Positions 1 to 6,475 of a stretch of DNA of 37,879 nucleotides are shown in pieces. Made by a program: the position numbers and the translations under genes. The stretch's first letter is position 1. Each line of letters opens with the position of its first letter. The stretch is from Methylobacterium oxalidis (GTDB lineage Bacteria; Pseudomonadota; Alphaproteobacteria; Rhizobiales; Beijerinckiaceae), in the NCBI RefSeq assembly GCF_007992195.1, contig NZ_BJZU01000111.1, forward strand, positions 1 through 37,879, read 5' to 3'. The notes beneath the pieces are model-generated. The model was not told where the DNA came from. It did not search any database and saw only the letters and a program-made list of their open reading frames with translations.

Positions 1-113
1 GGTTAATGAGTTGCGCCGACCTGCGCCCGGAGCCACCTGGGGTGATAGGCCGTGCTTTAGGCGATCAGAGCAGCCATGCAATGAAGACTATGCGGCCTGC
101 GCATATCTCAGCT

Positions 114-141
114 TGTCCATTGGGGTATACCCCTGCGGACG
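114..141 (+). other. res-like serine-recombinase crossover site (copy A)
   Basis: A 28-bp imperfect inverted repeat with a 12-4-12 layout: left half TGTCCATTGGGG, core TATA, right half CCCCTGCGGACG. It matches sites at 3495, 14585 and 37856. The match to the 14585 copy, which lies just upstream of a resolvase gene, extends about 24 bp further left (from 90) and includes an ATGCG/CGCAT inverted repeat. Central TATA-type dinucleotide symmetry and TGTCC/GGACA arms fit a dimer-binding site of a small serine resolvase. Function is inferred from symmetry, repetition and the neighbouring gene at the third copy. Confidence 0.6.
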
Positions 142-243
142 AGCTGGAATATGCACGGGGTGCATGACCGTTCCGGAAGGGTCTTAGATGCGGAGCGCGC
201 CCGCGTCCCAGGCCACTCGTCTAAAGTGCCTTCGGCCGCAACT

Positions 244-269
244 CGATTGTTCGCAACCGAACGCAATCG
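244..269. promoter_or_regulatory. Inverted repeat upstream of the Crp/Fnr gene
   Basis: Arms CGATTG-TTCG and CGAA-CAATCG face each other around CAAC, with a two-base bulge (262-263) in the right arm. It lies 35-65 bp before the possible starts of the Crp/Fnr-type gene, so an operator or leader hairpin is possible. No function is shown. Confidence 0.3.
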
Positions 270-300
270 GAGCAGTTGTAACCTGGATTAGCCGTCCGCG

Positions 301-1035
301 TTGATGGGCCCGAGGAGGTGGGACAAGCCCGTTATGTTCGTCGGACAGAGTTCAGGATCATCAGCCCTTTTGACGCGGCAGGCTGCTCGCCCGGTACTCC
401 GGGCCGTCGTGCGTGAGCGAGCCCTGGACCCAGATCAAAATCTCATCCTGCAGGGCGAGGCGCCTCAGGTCGCTCACATCCTCCTGTCCGGCTATACCTG
501 CCGCCATCGCACGCTGATGAACGGCCGGCGGCAGATCACCGCCATCTTGGTGCCGGGCGACATGTGCGATCTCGAGGCCGTTCTGCGCGGCTGGGCAGAT
601 AGCGGGATCACGGCGCTGACCCGCTGCGTCTTCGGGGAGATCCCCCTTGAACAGGTCGCCGATCCGCTGCGGCAGGAGCCTGAGCTTGCACGGGCGCTGC
701 TCCACCAGCTCCTGTATCAGAAAGCCGTCGACAGCGAGCGGGTGCTCAGCCTCGGCCAGCGCACGGCACTGCAACGCCTTGCCCACCTGTTCTGCGAGCT
801 TCAGGAGAGGCTGCAGGCGGTTGGGTTGGCGGAGGAGGATGAGTACAGTCTGCCCCTGACGCAGGCGGAGCTGTCCGAGCTGACCGGCATGACGAACGTG
901 CACGTCAACCGCACGTTGCAGGTGCTGCGCAGCCAGAACCTCATCCGCTGGCACAGGGGTCGGTTGAGCTTGCTGAATCGGCCGGCTCTGGAGCGCCTTG
1001 CGGAGTTCGACCCAACGTACCTGCGGGTTCTGTGA
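301..1035 (+). CDS. Crp/Fnr-family transcriptional regulator
   Basis: A 244-residue one-component regulator. The N-terminal half has the cyclic-nucleotide-binding beta-roll pattern (LILQGEAPQVAHILLSGYTC, then ITAILVPGDMCDLEA), and a long dimerisation helix follows at about 125-160. The C-terminal winged helix has the Crp-type recognition segment LTQAELSELTGMTNVHVNRT at about residues 184-203. The Fnr cluster cysteines are not arranged as in Fnr, and the phosphate-binding motif of true cAMP receptors is not evident, so the effector is unknown. The start is uncertain: the frame opens at a TTG (301), with ATG at 304 and 334. AGGAGG at 313-318 lies 15 bases before the ATG at 334. A truncated DUF6894 frame follows 9 bp downstream. 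Confidence 0.85.
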   Translation: MMGPRRWDKPVMFVGQSSGSSALLTRQAARPVLRAVVRERALDPDQNLILQGEAPQVAHILLSGYTCRHRTLMNGRRQITAILVPGDMCDLEAVLRGWADSGITALTRCVFGEIPLEQVADPLRQEPELARALLHQLLYQKAVDSERVLSLGQRTALQRLAHLFCELQERLQAVGLAEEDEYSLPLTQAELSELTGMTNVHVNRTLQVLRSQNLIRWHRGRLSLLNRPALERLAEFDPTYLRVL

Positions 1036-1044
1036 GAGCGAGCT

Positions 1045-1158
1045 GTGCCGCGCTACTTCTTCGACGTTCACATCGACCGCAAGGTGCAGCTCTACCTCTC
1101 TGAGTACAATGCTTGCTGCGAAAGAATATGCCGCTGCCTATTCTTCGGCAGATATTAA
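1045..1158 (+). pseudogene. Truncated DUF6894-type gene (5' fragment)
   Basis: A GTG-initiated frame of 37 codons begins MPRYFFDVH, the hallmark N-terminus of DUF6894 proteins; an apparently intact relative in this window (36210-36440) begins MPRYFFDIHDG. After about nine residues the similarity ends and the frame runs through an unrelated cysteine-rich tail to a stop at 1156. It follows the Crp/Fnr gene after 9 bp and its 3' end overlaps the convergent gene at 1155 by four bases. It reads as a family gene that lost its body by deletion or insertion, though a short functional peptide cannot be excluded. Confidence 0.55.
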
Positions 1159-1796
1159 TGTAGATTAGCCTCGATTGTTTGGCGTTCTCTCTGCGGGAGC
1201 AGCCGTCCACGTCGAGGATGCTCGACAGCCGTCATGCGCGCAGAAAGCCGAGCCGCCCGTAAAAGGACGCTCTCTGGCTTCAAGGCGCCCAGCCACACCT
1301 TCAGCTTGGTCGGGAGGGAGCGTGGCTTGGGCGCCTGAGGTGCTGTTCCAGCACGTGCGGCTCTCATTCGATCCGCAACATCATCAGCCGCGAGCGGATC
1401 AGCCTGCCGGCCAATGGCCAGAGCCCCTTCGAGGATGCGGATCCCCACACTCATCGGCACATGCGGCACGTGCCGAGCGTCCAGATCGAGGCGTGCCCGG
1501 ATGTAGGCGGCTCGCTTCTCCTCAATCTCCGGCGTGTCCGCACACGCAAGCCGGGTGACAAATGGGATGAGGCGCTGCCGCTCGATGCCACTAGCTTCAT
1601 CATTGAGAAACAGCGCCAACCGGCAGATCGGACGCGAGAAGCACGACGGCATGTCGGTGTGTGCCGGCACCGGTTGATAAGGGAAGCCGCACGCCACGAT
1701 GGCGGCCTCGTTGATGCAGGTGCCGCCATCCGGCCCAGGACAGGGATGCGGGCCGCGCTTCAACGTCCAGTTCAGGAGATGATAGAAGTTCGTCAT
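1155..1796 (-). CDS. Conserved hypothetical protein, 213 aa
   Basis: I do not recognise a named family. The protein begins MTNFYHLLNWTLKRGPHPCP and has a cluster of cysteines in the first 65 residues (CPGPDGGTC, VACGF, SCFSRPIC) that could bind metal. A central segment rich in charged residues follows (FVTRLACADTPEIEEKRAAY) and the tail is basic. A GTG at 1866-1868 would add 24 residues. The ATG at 1796 is preferred because AGGAT lies about nine bases upstream and the added residues look low in conservation value. It sits downstream of the two small exported-protein genes on the same strand. Confidence 0.55.
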   Translation of the reverse strand: MTNFYHLLNWTLKRGPHPCPGPDGGTCINEAAIVACGFPYQPVPAHTDMPSCFSRPICRLALFLNDEASGIERQRLIPFVTRLACADTPEIEEKRAAYIRARLDLDARHVPHVPMSVGIRILEGALAIGRQADPLAADDVADRMRAARAGTAPQAPKPRSLPTKLKVWLGALKPESVLLRAARLSARMTAVEHPRRGRLLPQRERQTIEANLH

Positions 1797-1877
1797 GAGG
1801 GCCGATCCTGTAGCCATCCGCCGAAACGACCTTGCTGCCTGTATGTCTTTTCCGCTGATCGCTGCCACCTACTCTGA

Positions 1878-2045
1878 CTAGGGGCAGAGGCTGAACGGGA
1901 CGCAGTGGTCGGCTGTTGCGCCGTCTGCCTGTGCGGCGACGGGAGCGACTGCAGCGTGCGAGGTGGGTGGGCTGGTCAGGATGACAGACCAGAACGCGAC
2001 CGCCGCGAGCGCAAACGCGGCTGCGGCCATGGCAAGCTTGGACAT
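1878..2045 (-). CDS. Small exported protein, 55 aa (paralogue of 2111-2284)
   Basis: An ATG frame of 55 residues has a strong ribosome-binding site (GGAGG nine bases upstream). It opens with MSKLAMAAAAFALAAVAFW, a typical signal or anchor segment, followed by a short polar tail with two cysteines ending FSLCP. The sequence after the hydrophobic core (AFWSVILTSPP) aligns with AFWATMLTDPP in the next gene, so the two are tandem paralogues. Function is unknown; a small periplasmic or membrane-attached peptide is the simplest reading. Confidence 0.55.
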   Translation of the reverse strand: MSKLAMAAAAFALAAVAFWSVILTSPPTSHAAVAPVAAQADGATADHCVPFSLCP

Positions 2046-2110
2046 GGCTTACCTCCGGATCGTCAGGAAGACAGGCTTGGTGCGAACGGACCGCTCACAG
2101 AAGGCGCGAT

Positions 2111-2284
2111 CTAGAAGGCGTCGTATTGCTGACCGCCTTCTGGGTGCGCCTTGATGGTCAATTCCTGGATGTTGATGCGGGGCTGAACGGACGCCGTGGA
2201 GTGCGGCGGGTCGGTCAGCATGGTGGCCCAGAACGCCCCGGTGGCCAGCACGAGGGCTGCCGCGAACAAGCTCGTCGCGCGCAT
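2111..2284 (-). CDS. Small exported protein, 57 aa (paralogue of 1878-2045)
   Basis: A 57-residue frame starting MRATSLFAAALVLATGAFWA is preceded by GAGGAG seven bases before the ATG. The N-terminus is a signal or anchor helix. AFWATMLTDPP matches the equivalent segment of the downstream paralogue, while the tail (IQELTIKAHPEGGQQYDAF) differs. The likely promoter lies in the AT-rich tract at about 2310-2570, so both small genes may be co-transcribed leftward. No function can be given. Confidence 0.55.
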   Translation of the reverse strand: MRATSLFAAALVLATGAFWATMLTDPPHSTASVQPRINIQELTIKAHPEGGQQYDAF

Positions 2285-2309
2285 GTGCCGCTCCTCTTGA
2301 AGAAGAGTG

Positions 2310-2570
2310 CGTAGTCTATACTGATTCGTGAGAAAAACTATTCTAAAAATTTAAGCTTGTCGATTTTAGTTTGTTTACAAAAGATCAAGATGGGCATTTT
2401 ATCAACAACGTATTGCGCCACATATTTTTGTGCATTTCGGTCTTCTGCTGTGTAGAAGCCATCTTGATAGGCTAATTTAGGTCTTAAGACCTAGGTAGTT
2501 TTACACAATAGGGGATTTTAAATTTGCGGTATTTAGGATCCGCTCGTTTCTGTACGCTGACGACTGTGGA
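2310..2570. other. AT-rich intergenic island
   Basis: About 260 bp that is markedly AT-rich compared with its surroundings, including runs such as TTGTTTACAAAAG. It contains no credible gene. It most likely holds the promoter of the leftward small-protein pair. From 2570 to 2740 the composition returns to high GC and I see no gene. Confidence 0.4.
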
Positions 2571-2768
2571 CAGGCTTGGCTCGTAGGCACACGCTGAGGC
2601 ATACGCGCGGCCCCTTCTCCTCACAATGTCCGCGAGTATAGAGTCGACTGCGCGCCCCGTGCGGGCAGCTCCTTCTGTGTCTTTACTGGCGCATCCTCCA
2701 CGGCCCGCGCGAGAGCTTCAGAGCGCTGTCCGGAGGCTCCATGTGTCGTGATGAACGAGAGATACCTC

Positions 2769-2797
2769 AGCCCCAGCTTCGAGCTGGGGCTTTCTTT
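2769..2797 (+). terminator. Rho-independent terminator (rightward)
   Basis: A perfect 10-bp stem (AGCCCCAGCT / AGCTGGGGCT) with a TCG loop is followed by TTCTTT. No convincing rightward gene lies upstream within several hundred bases, so it may end a short untranslated RNA or serve as a stand-alone transcription barrier. Confidence 0.6.
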
Positions 2798-2852
2798 GAG
2801 CGGGCCGAACCCTCACCAGCCATGCGCTGGCATGTTCCAGCTTGGGCGTGTC

Positions 2853-2996
2853 TCAGTGTGCCTGGAGGGGAACTGGGGAGGGGATCGCCACCAAATAAAT
2901 CGTGAAAGCGACGAGAACCGCAAAGAACAGGGCGGCTGCGATTATACCGAAGCGGCTCATCAGCGCCGGCGCGGGCTTATCAACGGGTGCAGTCAT
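2853..2996 (-). CDS. Small membrane protein, 47 aa
   Basis: Starting at the ATG with AGGAAA seven bases upstream, the protein is MTAPVDKPAPALMSRFG followed by one strongly hydrophobic helix (IIAAALFFAVLVAFTIYLVA) and a short proline-rich tail. This is the usual form of single-pass small membrane proteins in these genomes. The frame extends upstream to 3050, but those extra residues lack a ribosome-binding site. Its partner and role are unknown. Confidence 0.5.
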   Translation of the reverse strand: MTAPVDKPAPALMSRFGIIAAALFFAVLVAFTIYLVAIPSPVPLQAH

Positions 2997-3174
2997 CAGT
3001 TTTCCTTTTTCTGAGAAGATAACTGGCGACGCTGATTTAAGTTCAACCACGTAGGGTGCACGAGTTTCAGTTTGAGTATGCCATTTATAGGTCGAAAACT
3101 GGTCTGAAAAGCACTGCCTGACCGTTCAAGGCAGACCGGCATCATGCGAACCATCTAAAGGAAACCAAGCTCGG

Positions 3175-3369
3175 CTATGCGACGGTATCCAAGGACTCAG
3201 ACTCTGCCTCTAGAGCCGAGCTAGGCAACCCGCGCCGGTAGAGTAGCGAGACAGCCTGCCAGAACGCAGCACTATCGCCACCTAAACGCCCGAGACTCTC
3301 TTCGATTGTGACACACGCTCGCTGCGCCAGAGCTTCGACCTCGGCGGGCTCAATCGCTAGTGCAAGCAT
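3175..3369 (-). CDS. Small hypothetical protein, 64 aa
   Basis: A compact helical protein (MLALAIEPAEVEALAQRACV, later AAFWQAVSLLYRRGLP) with no recognised domain. GAGG lies about eight bases before this ATG; a more distal start at 3399 is possible but less well supported. It is a lone leftward gene between intergenic stretches, and the res-like site at 3495 lies about 125 bp upstream of its start. Coding status rests on amphipathic composition and the ribosome-binding site only. Confidence 0.4.
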   Translation of the reverse strand: MLALAIEPAEVEALAQRACVTIEESLGRLGGDSAAFWQAVSLLYRRGLPSSALEAESESLDTVA

Positions 3370-3494
3370 GATGCGCCTCGATGTTAAGCCCCACAACATT
3401 AACTTGCGTCAGTCGAATTCGATCCGTCGCGACACCTTCTGCAACGTCAGAAGCCCGAGATCAGGCTTCTAGTCCTGTCCTTCGACTTGTATCA

Positions 3495-3522
3495 TGTCCG
3501 TTGAGCTATACCCCAGCGGACA
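3495..3522 (+). other. res-like serine-recombinase crossover site (copy B)
   Basis: A 28-bp imperfect two-fold repeat: TGTCCGTTGAGC, core TATA, CCCCAGCGGACA. It has the same orientation and length as the copies at 114, 14585 and 37856. Unlike copies A and C it lacks the upstream ATGCG/CGCAT element. Its right half is closest to the one at the window end. Confidence 0.55.
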
Positions 3523-3688
3523 TACTACTCTTGGGAGGCGGCGCTACAGAGCACTCGACGCTCGCGGTGCACCGCAAACATCGTCCCGATGCTCAAACGG
3601 CATTATCTTCTCGAGCCCGCCGCGACGATGATCTGATCCAGAAGCAAGGAAGTGGTTTCCGCGCTTCACTACAGAGCGGATCAAGATC

Positions 3689-3949
3689 ATGCGCAGCCTT
3701 CTTCTTGCCGGCACCGTCGTCGTTGCCTTCGCCTCCTCGGCCCAGGCCTGGACACAGTCGATCCTGCACCCCGAAGGACAGGGCAGCGCGGTGACGCTGA
3801 ATGGCGTCACGCCCCACTACACGATCTACGGTCCGGAAGCTGGCCGCTCGGTTCAGCCGGCGCGCCCGGGTAAGCCGGTCCGGATCGCTCCCGCCCCGGG
3901 GCCGTTCGCCGACGATAGCGGGATGCTGCGCCACCCTTCGCACAATTGA
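3689..3949 (+). CDS. Small exported protein, 86 aa
   Basis: The first 20 residues (MRSLLLAGTVVVAFASSAQA) form a clear Sec signal peptide with an AQA cleavage site. The mature part is a short proline- and glycine-rich chain with a beta-type segment (GSAVTLNGVTPHYTIYGPEA) and no recognised domain. It would be about 66 residues in the periplasm. Small secreted proteins of this style are common in methylobacteria, but no function is known. It stands alone, with a weak purine-rich ribosome-binding site before the ATG. Confidence 0.5.
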   Translation: MRSLLLAGTVVVAFASSAQAWTQSILHPEGQGSAVTLNGVTPHYTIYGPEAGRSVQPARPGKPVRIAPAPGPFADDSGMLRHPSHN

Positions 3950-4096
3950 GGCCGTTGACGCTGCTCCTCTCGAGCCCGCGACGGCCTGCGTCCCGCGGGG
4001 GGGCGCCCGATGCCCCCCGAGAGTGTGAGCCCCGTCACGGCAGGTGCCTAAGGGACGTACGATCCTCACGCCACGATGCATGAACAGGAGTCGATC

Positions 4097-4237
4097 ATGG
4101 TCCTCACGGTGTTCGATCCCCGCGCCGGCACCCAGGTCCGGATCTGGGTTCCGGCAGTTCCGGCCACACGCCAGCCGGTTCCGGCGGCCGTAGTTCGCCA
4201 TCCCCGGTTCATGCGCTCGGCAAGCCGGGCTGCCTGA
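4097..4237 (+). CDS. Small hypothetical protein, 46 aa
   Basis: An ATG with AGGAG seven bases upstream opens a 46-residue frame, MVLTVFDPRAGTQVRIWVPA, then a proline/valine/arginine-rich tail. The start looks like a short beta hairpin. It is too short for family assignment; the good ribosome-binding site and a similarly supported short frame downstream (4312) support real expression. Confidence 0.4.
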   Translation: MVLTVFDPRAGTQVRIWVPAVPATRQPVPAAVVRHPRFMRSASRAA

Positions 4238-4311
4238 TCTCGTCCTCTGACCGGCACCGAGCCCGTCACAACCGGCAACGGCGCCAGGGGACCGTCGGTT
4301 AGGAGGCTCCG

Positions 4312-4410
4312 ATGAAGCGTTCCCATGAACGACGCGTCAAATGCACCGTCCTGCGCGAGCTCGACCGGGTGCTCGCGCACCGAGCCCTCCAGCTCGGTCA
4401 CCTCCGCTGA
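4312..4410 (+). CDS. Very small hypothetical protein, 32 aa
   Basis: A 32-residue basic helical peptide (MKRSHERRVKCTVLRELDRV, ending LQLGHLR) is preceded by AGGAGG at ideal spacing. It ends 14 bp before the restored stop of the convergent HNH frame. It could be a small regulatory peptide or chance; the ribosome-binding site is the main support. Confidence 0.3.
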   Translation: MKRSHERRVKCTVLRELDRVLAHRALQLGHLR

Positions 4411-4448
4411 GCTGGGCGACTGCCTAGCCGTAGGGCCCGCGAAACAGG

Positions 4449-4850
4449 TCACCAAGGGCTTTCCGCCTGAACAGCGTGAGCCAGCCGTCGCCGCTGATGT
4501 TCAGGCCGGTCGTGCAGCATGTGGCAGCGCTGGCAGAAGGCGGCGAGGTTCGCGTCTGCGTTGTTGCTGGTGTCGTGGTCCCGGTGGGCGGTCGCCAGCA
4601 CGACCTTCGTCAGGCGGACCCCGGCGACCTCCTCGGAGGTGGGGAGCGCCCGAAGTGCCCTGCCTCGCCCGTCCCGCCACGCGCCCGCGGAGGCGTCCCA
4701 CCAGCGGCCATCGCCCAGGTGAGGAATGCTCTGCCCATGCGGCCGGCCGCAGCCCTCACAGCAGCCGCCCGCTCTGCGGAAGCGGATCGTGGCGGAAAGC
4801 TGGGGCCAGTCGATGGGATAGAAGAAGCGGTGCTCGCGACGGATCGGCAT
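4449..4850 (-). pseudogene. HNH endonuclease, copy 1, with a C-terminal frameshift
   Basis: Begins MPIRREHRFFYPIDWPQ and has the HNH fold pattern: CEGCGRPHG zinc pair, the catalytic stretch ATAHRDHDTSNN, and CQRCHMLHDRPEH carrying the second zinc pair and the final histidine. It is a close paralogue of the gene at 31578-32006. Compared with that copy it has one extra base at about 4481-4487. The last part is therefore read out of frame (ending AESPW) instead of LFRRKALGDLFRGPY; removing the base restores the frame to a stop at 4424. The catalytic core is intact, so it may still act. GGAG six bases before the ATG supports the start. It lies 134 bp downstream of the ParA/RHH pair. Confidence 0.75.
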
Positions 4851-4984
4851 CCGGATCTCCGGCTCAGTGCGGATCAGCCAAGGTTGGTGGCACCCGCATG
4901 CGCTGCGAGCCACGGAGTTCCAATCGATGTCCGGAGGATATCCCAGCATCTCTGCCGGAGATCGAGCGGATGCCCGGACGATCT

Positions 4985-5245
4985 CTAAACGCCGTCCCGT
5001 TCCAGCTTCTCGGCGATCGCCTGCAGGATCCAGGTGTTCCGCGGCAGCTTGACCGCGCTGGCCTCGCGGGCGCGCTCCAGTCGATCGAACAGGTCGCCCG
5101 GCGGGAACTTGAGCGGGTGCTGCGGCGCCTTCGCGGGTTTCTCGGCGAGTGCCTCCGAGGCGACGGAGCCGCCCTTGCTGATGAACGCCTCGATGGCATC
5201 GACCGAGGTCTGAGCCGGGCGTGCGGGCTTGGCTATGAGGGCCAT
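4985..5245 (-). CDS. Ribbon-helix-helix-type partner of ParA
   Basis: An 86-residue protein with a flexible N-terminus (MALIAKPARPAQTSVDAIEA). Its C-terminal 40 residues resemble a ribbon-helix-helix DNA-binding fold (KFPPGDLFDRLERAREAS followed by KLPRNTWILQAIAEKLERDG). It starts two bases after the stop of the ParA gene and is surely co-transcribed. By analogy with ParA/ParG-type systems it would be the centromere-binding protein and could also repress the operon. The fold assignment comes from pattern only. Confidence 0.6.
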   Translation of the reverse strand: MALIAKPARPAQTSVDAIEAFISKGGSVASEALAEKPAKAPQHPLKFPPGDLFDRLERAREASAVKLPRNTWILQAIAEKLERDGV

Positions 5246-5247
5246 GG

Positions 5248-5922
5248 TCAGGCTGCCACCGGATGTGCTGCGGATATCTGAGGCATATCGAAGAGATGCC
5301 CGAACAAGGCGTCGATCTCCTCCGACGCCTTCAGGTCCTGCGGCCTCAACTCGGTCACGGAGAGGCCGGCCGCAGCGGCGTGCGCAAAGGCCTTTCGGGT
5401 GCCGAGCGCCACAGGCACGAATTCGAGGCCGGGCTTGGCTCTGATCAGCTCGGCCGCTTCCGCATTCTCACCGCCACGCGCATCGGCGCGGTTGATGAAG
5501 GCGAGGGCGCGGAAGTCCGGGTTCACGAGCCGGGCTTCCTCGACCAACTCGGCGACCTTATCGAGCGTCCACACGTCGAAGGACCGAGGCGCGAACGGGA
5601 CGAGGTAGGTGTCGCAGACCGACAGGGCCGCGCGCTGGCTCACCGTATCGCGGCCGCCCGTGTCGATGACGACGTGCTCGTGCTTCGGCGCGAGGCGCTG
5701 CACCCCCGACCGGACGGCCGGGCCGGTCAGAGCGATGCAGGTGTAGCCGGCCCCTCCCGCCCTCGTGCTCTCGCGCAGGTTCGTGAAGTCGGTCGAGGTC
5801 TCCTGGTCATCGGCGTCGACCAGGAGGACGTCCTTGCCGGCGGCAGCCAGCATGATGGCGAGGTTGGTGGCGACGGTGGACTTACCCGAGCCGCCCTTGG
5901 TCCCGCCCACGACGGTGATCAT
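5248..5922 (-). CDS. ParA-family partition ATPase (module 1)
   Basis: A 224-residue ParA/MinD-type ATPase. The deviant Walker A motif KGGSGKST is at residues 9-16 with the signature lysine at 9, the A' motif VLLVDADDQ at 32-40, and the Walker B-like VVIDTGGRD at about 84-92. The protein lacks the N-terminal HTH of type Ia ParA, which fits small type Ib ATPases that move plasmids with an RHH partner. The partner gene follows two bases later. A GATATCT/AGATAC inverted repeat sits about 35 bp upstream of the start. Orphan regulatory ParA homologues also exist, so partition is likely but not proven. Confidence 0.85.
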   Translation of the reverse strand: MITVVGGTKGGSGKSTVATNLAIMLAAAGKDVLLVDADDQETSTDFTNLRESTRAGGAGYTCIALTGPAVRSGVQRLAPKHEHVVIDTGGRDTVSQRAALSVCDTYLVPFAPRSFDVWTLDKVAELVEEARLVNPDFRALAFINRADARGGENAEAAELIRAKPGLEFVPVALGTRKAFAHAAAAGLSVTELRPQDLKASEEIDALFGHLFDMPQISAAHPVAA

Positions 5923-5956
5923 GGATCTGCTCCCGGTATGCGGAAGGTATGTGGAG

Positions 5957-5974
5957 GATATCTTCTGCAGATAC
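5957..5974. promoter_or_regulatory. Candidate operator/centromere repeat upstream of parA
   Basis: ATATCT and AGATAC face each other around TCTGC just upstream of the parA start (imperfect, one mismatch). Related GGATATC strings recur at about 4936 and 5273. This is the expected place for the binding site of the RHH partner. Weak symmetry, so tentative. Confidence 0.3.
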
Positions 5975-6046
5975 GGTTACGATCTGGTTAACATCCAACG
6001 GACATTCGCTGGTGCTGATGGCGGCCCAGACAGAGAGGATCTGGCC

Positions 6047-6270
6047 TCAGGCAATGTCAGGGGCACTTCTTCCGCCCAAATGCCTGTAAAGCGTGGCCTT
6101 GGAGATCCCGAACCCGGCGGCCACCGCCTTCGAGGTGAGACTTCCATCAGCGAGCAGGGTTCGAGCTGCCGCCACGTCCTTCGCCGTGATCCTACGGAGC
6201 CGCCCGCCGACCCGTCCCTTTCGAGGGGTCCTGATTAGCCCGGCCGCTATGTGCTCACGCATCAGGGATC
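6047..6270 (-). pseudogene. Serine recombinase remnant (C-terminal part)
   Basis: The frame reads RSLMREHIAAGLIRTPRKGRVGGR, then an HTH (LTSKAVAAGFGISKATLYRH). This is the end of the E-helix plus DNA-binding domain of Hin/Tn3-type resolvases. The catalytic domain with the nucleophilic serine is absent: just upstream the frame meets a stop and enters AT-rich sequence. An ATG at 6262 could give a 71-residue HTH protein, but the match extending to about 6270 before that ATG shows it is a decayed larger gene. It marks an old recombination boundary beside the peroxidase gene. Confidence 0.65.
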
Positions 6271-6475
6271 TAACGATTCAACAAGTTTCTAGATTTAACC
6301 GGCTAATACAACTATAGCCTAGGACTAGTACCATAACTAATTACAGATAGACATATAGTTCTACGCAAATATTTTCTCTATCGGCGGGATTAAAAAAGTG
6401 TTTACTGACGTGGCGTGAAGAGCGGCAGTCGCTCTCGCTTCGCAAGCAATCCAAAATTGCGCGGGGGGAATAATC
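6271..6475. other. AT-rich leader/promoter region of the peroxidase gene
   Basis: About 200 bp without a gene. It is strongly AT-rich to 6420 and includes short palindromes CCTAGG and ACTAGT close together near 6321-6332. It ends with a GGGGGG-AATAATC ribosome-binding site just before the ATG. It must hold the promoter of the giant gene; no -35/-10 pair can be fixed with confidence. Confidence 0.4.

Noticed and set aside
1461..1877. 138-codon plus-strand frame
   Set aside because: Antisense to the better-supported leftward gene at 1155-1796; no ribosome-binding site or domain.
4325..5281. 318-codon plus-strand frame
   Set aside because: Overlaps the HNH and RHH genes in antisense; Arg/Ser/Gly-rich shadow with no domain.
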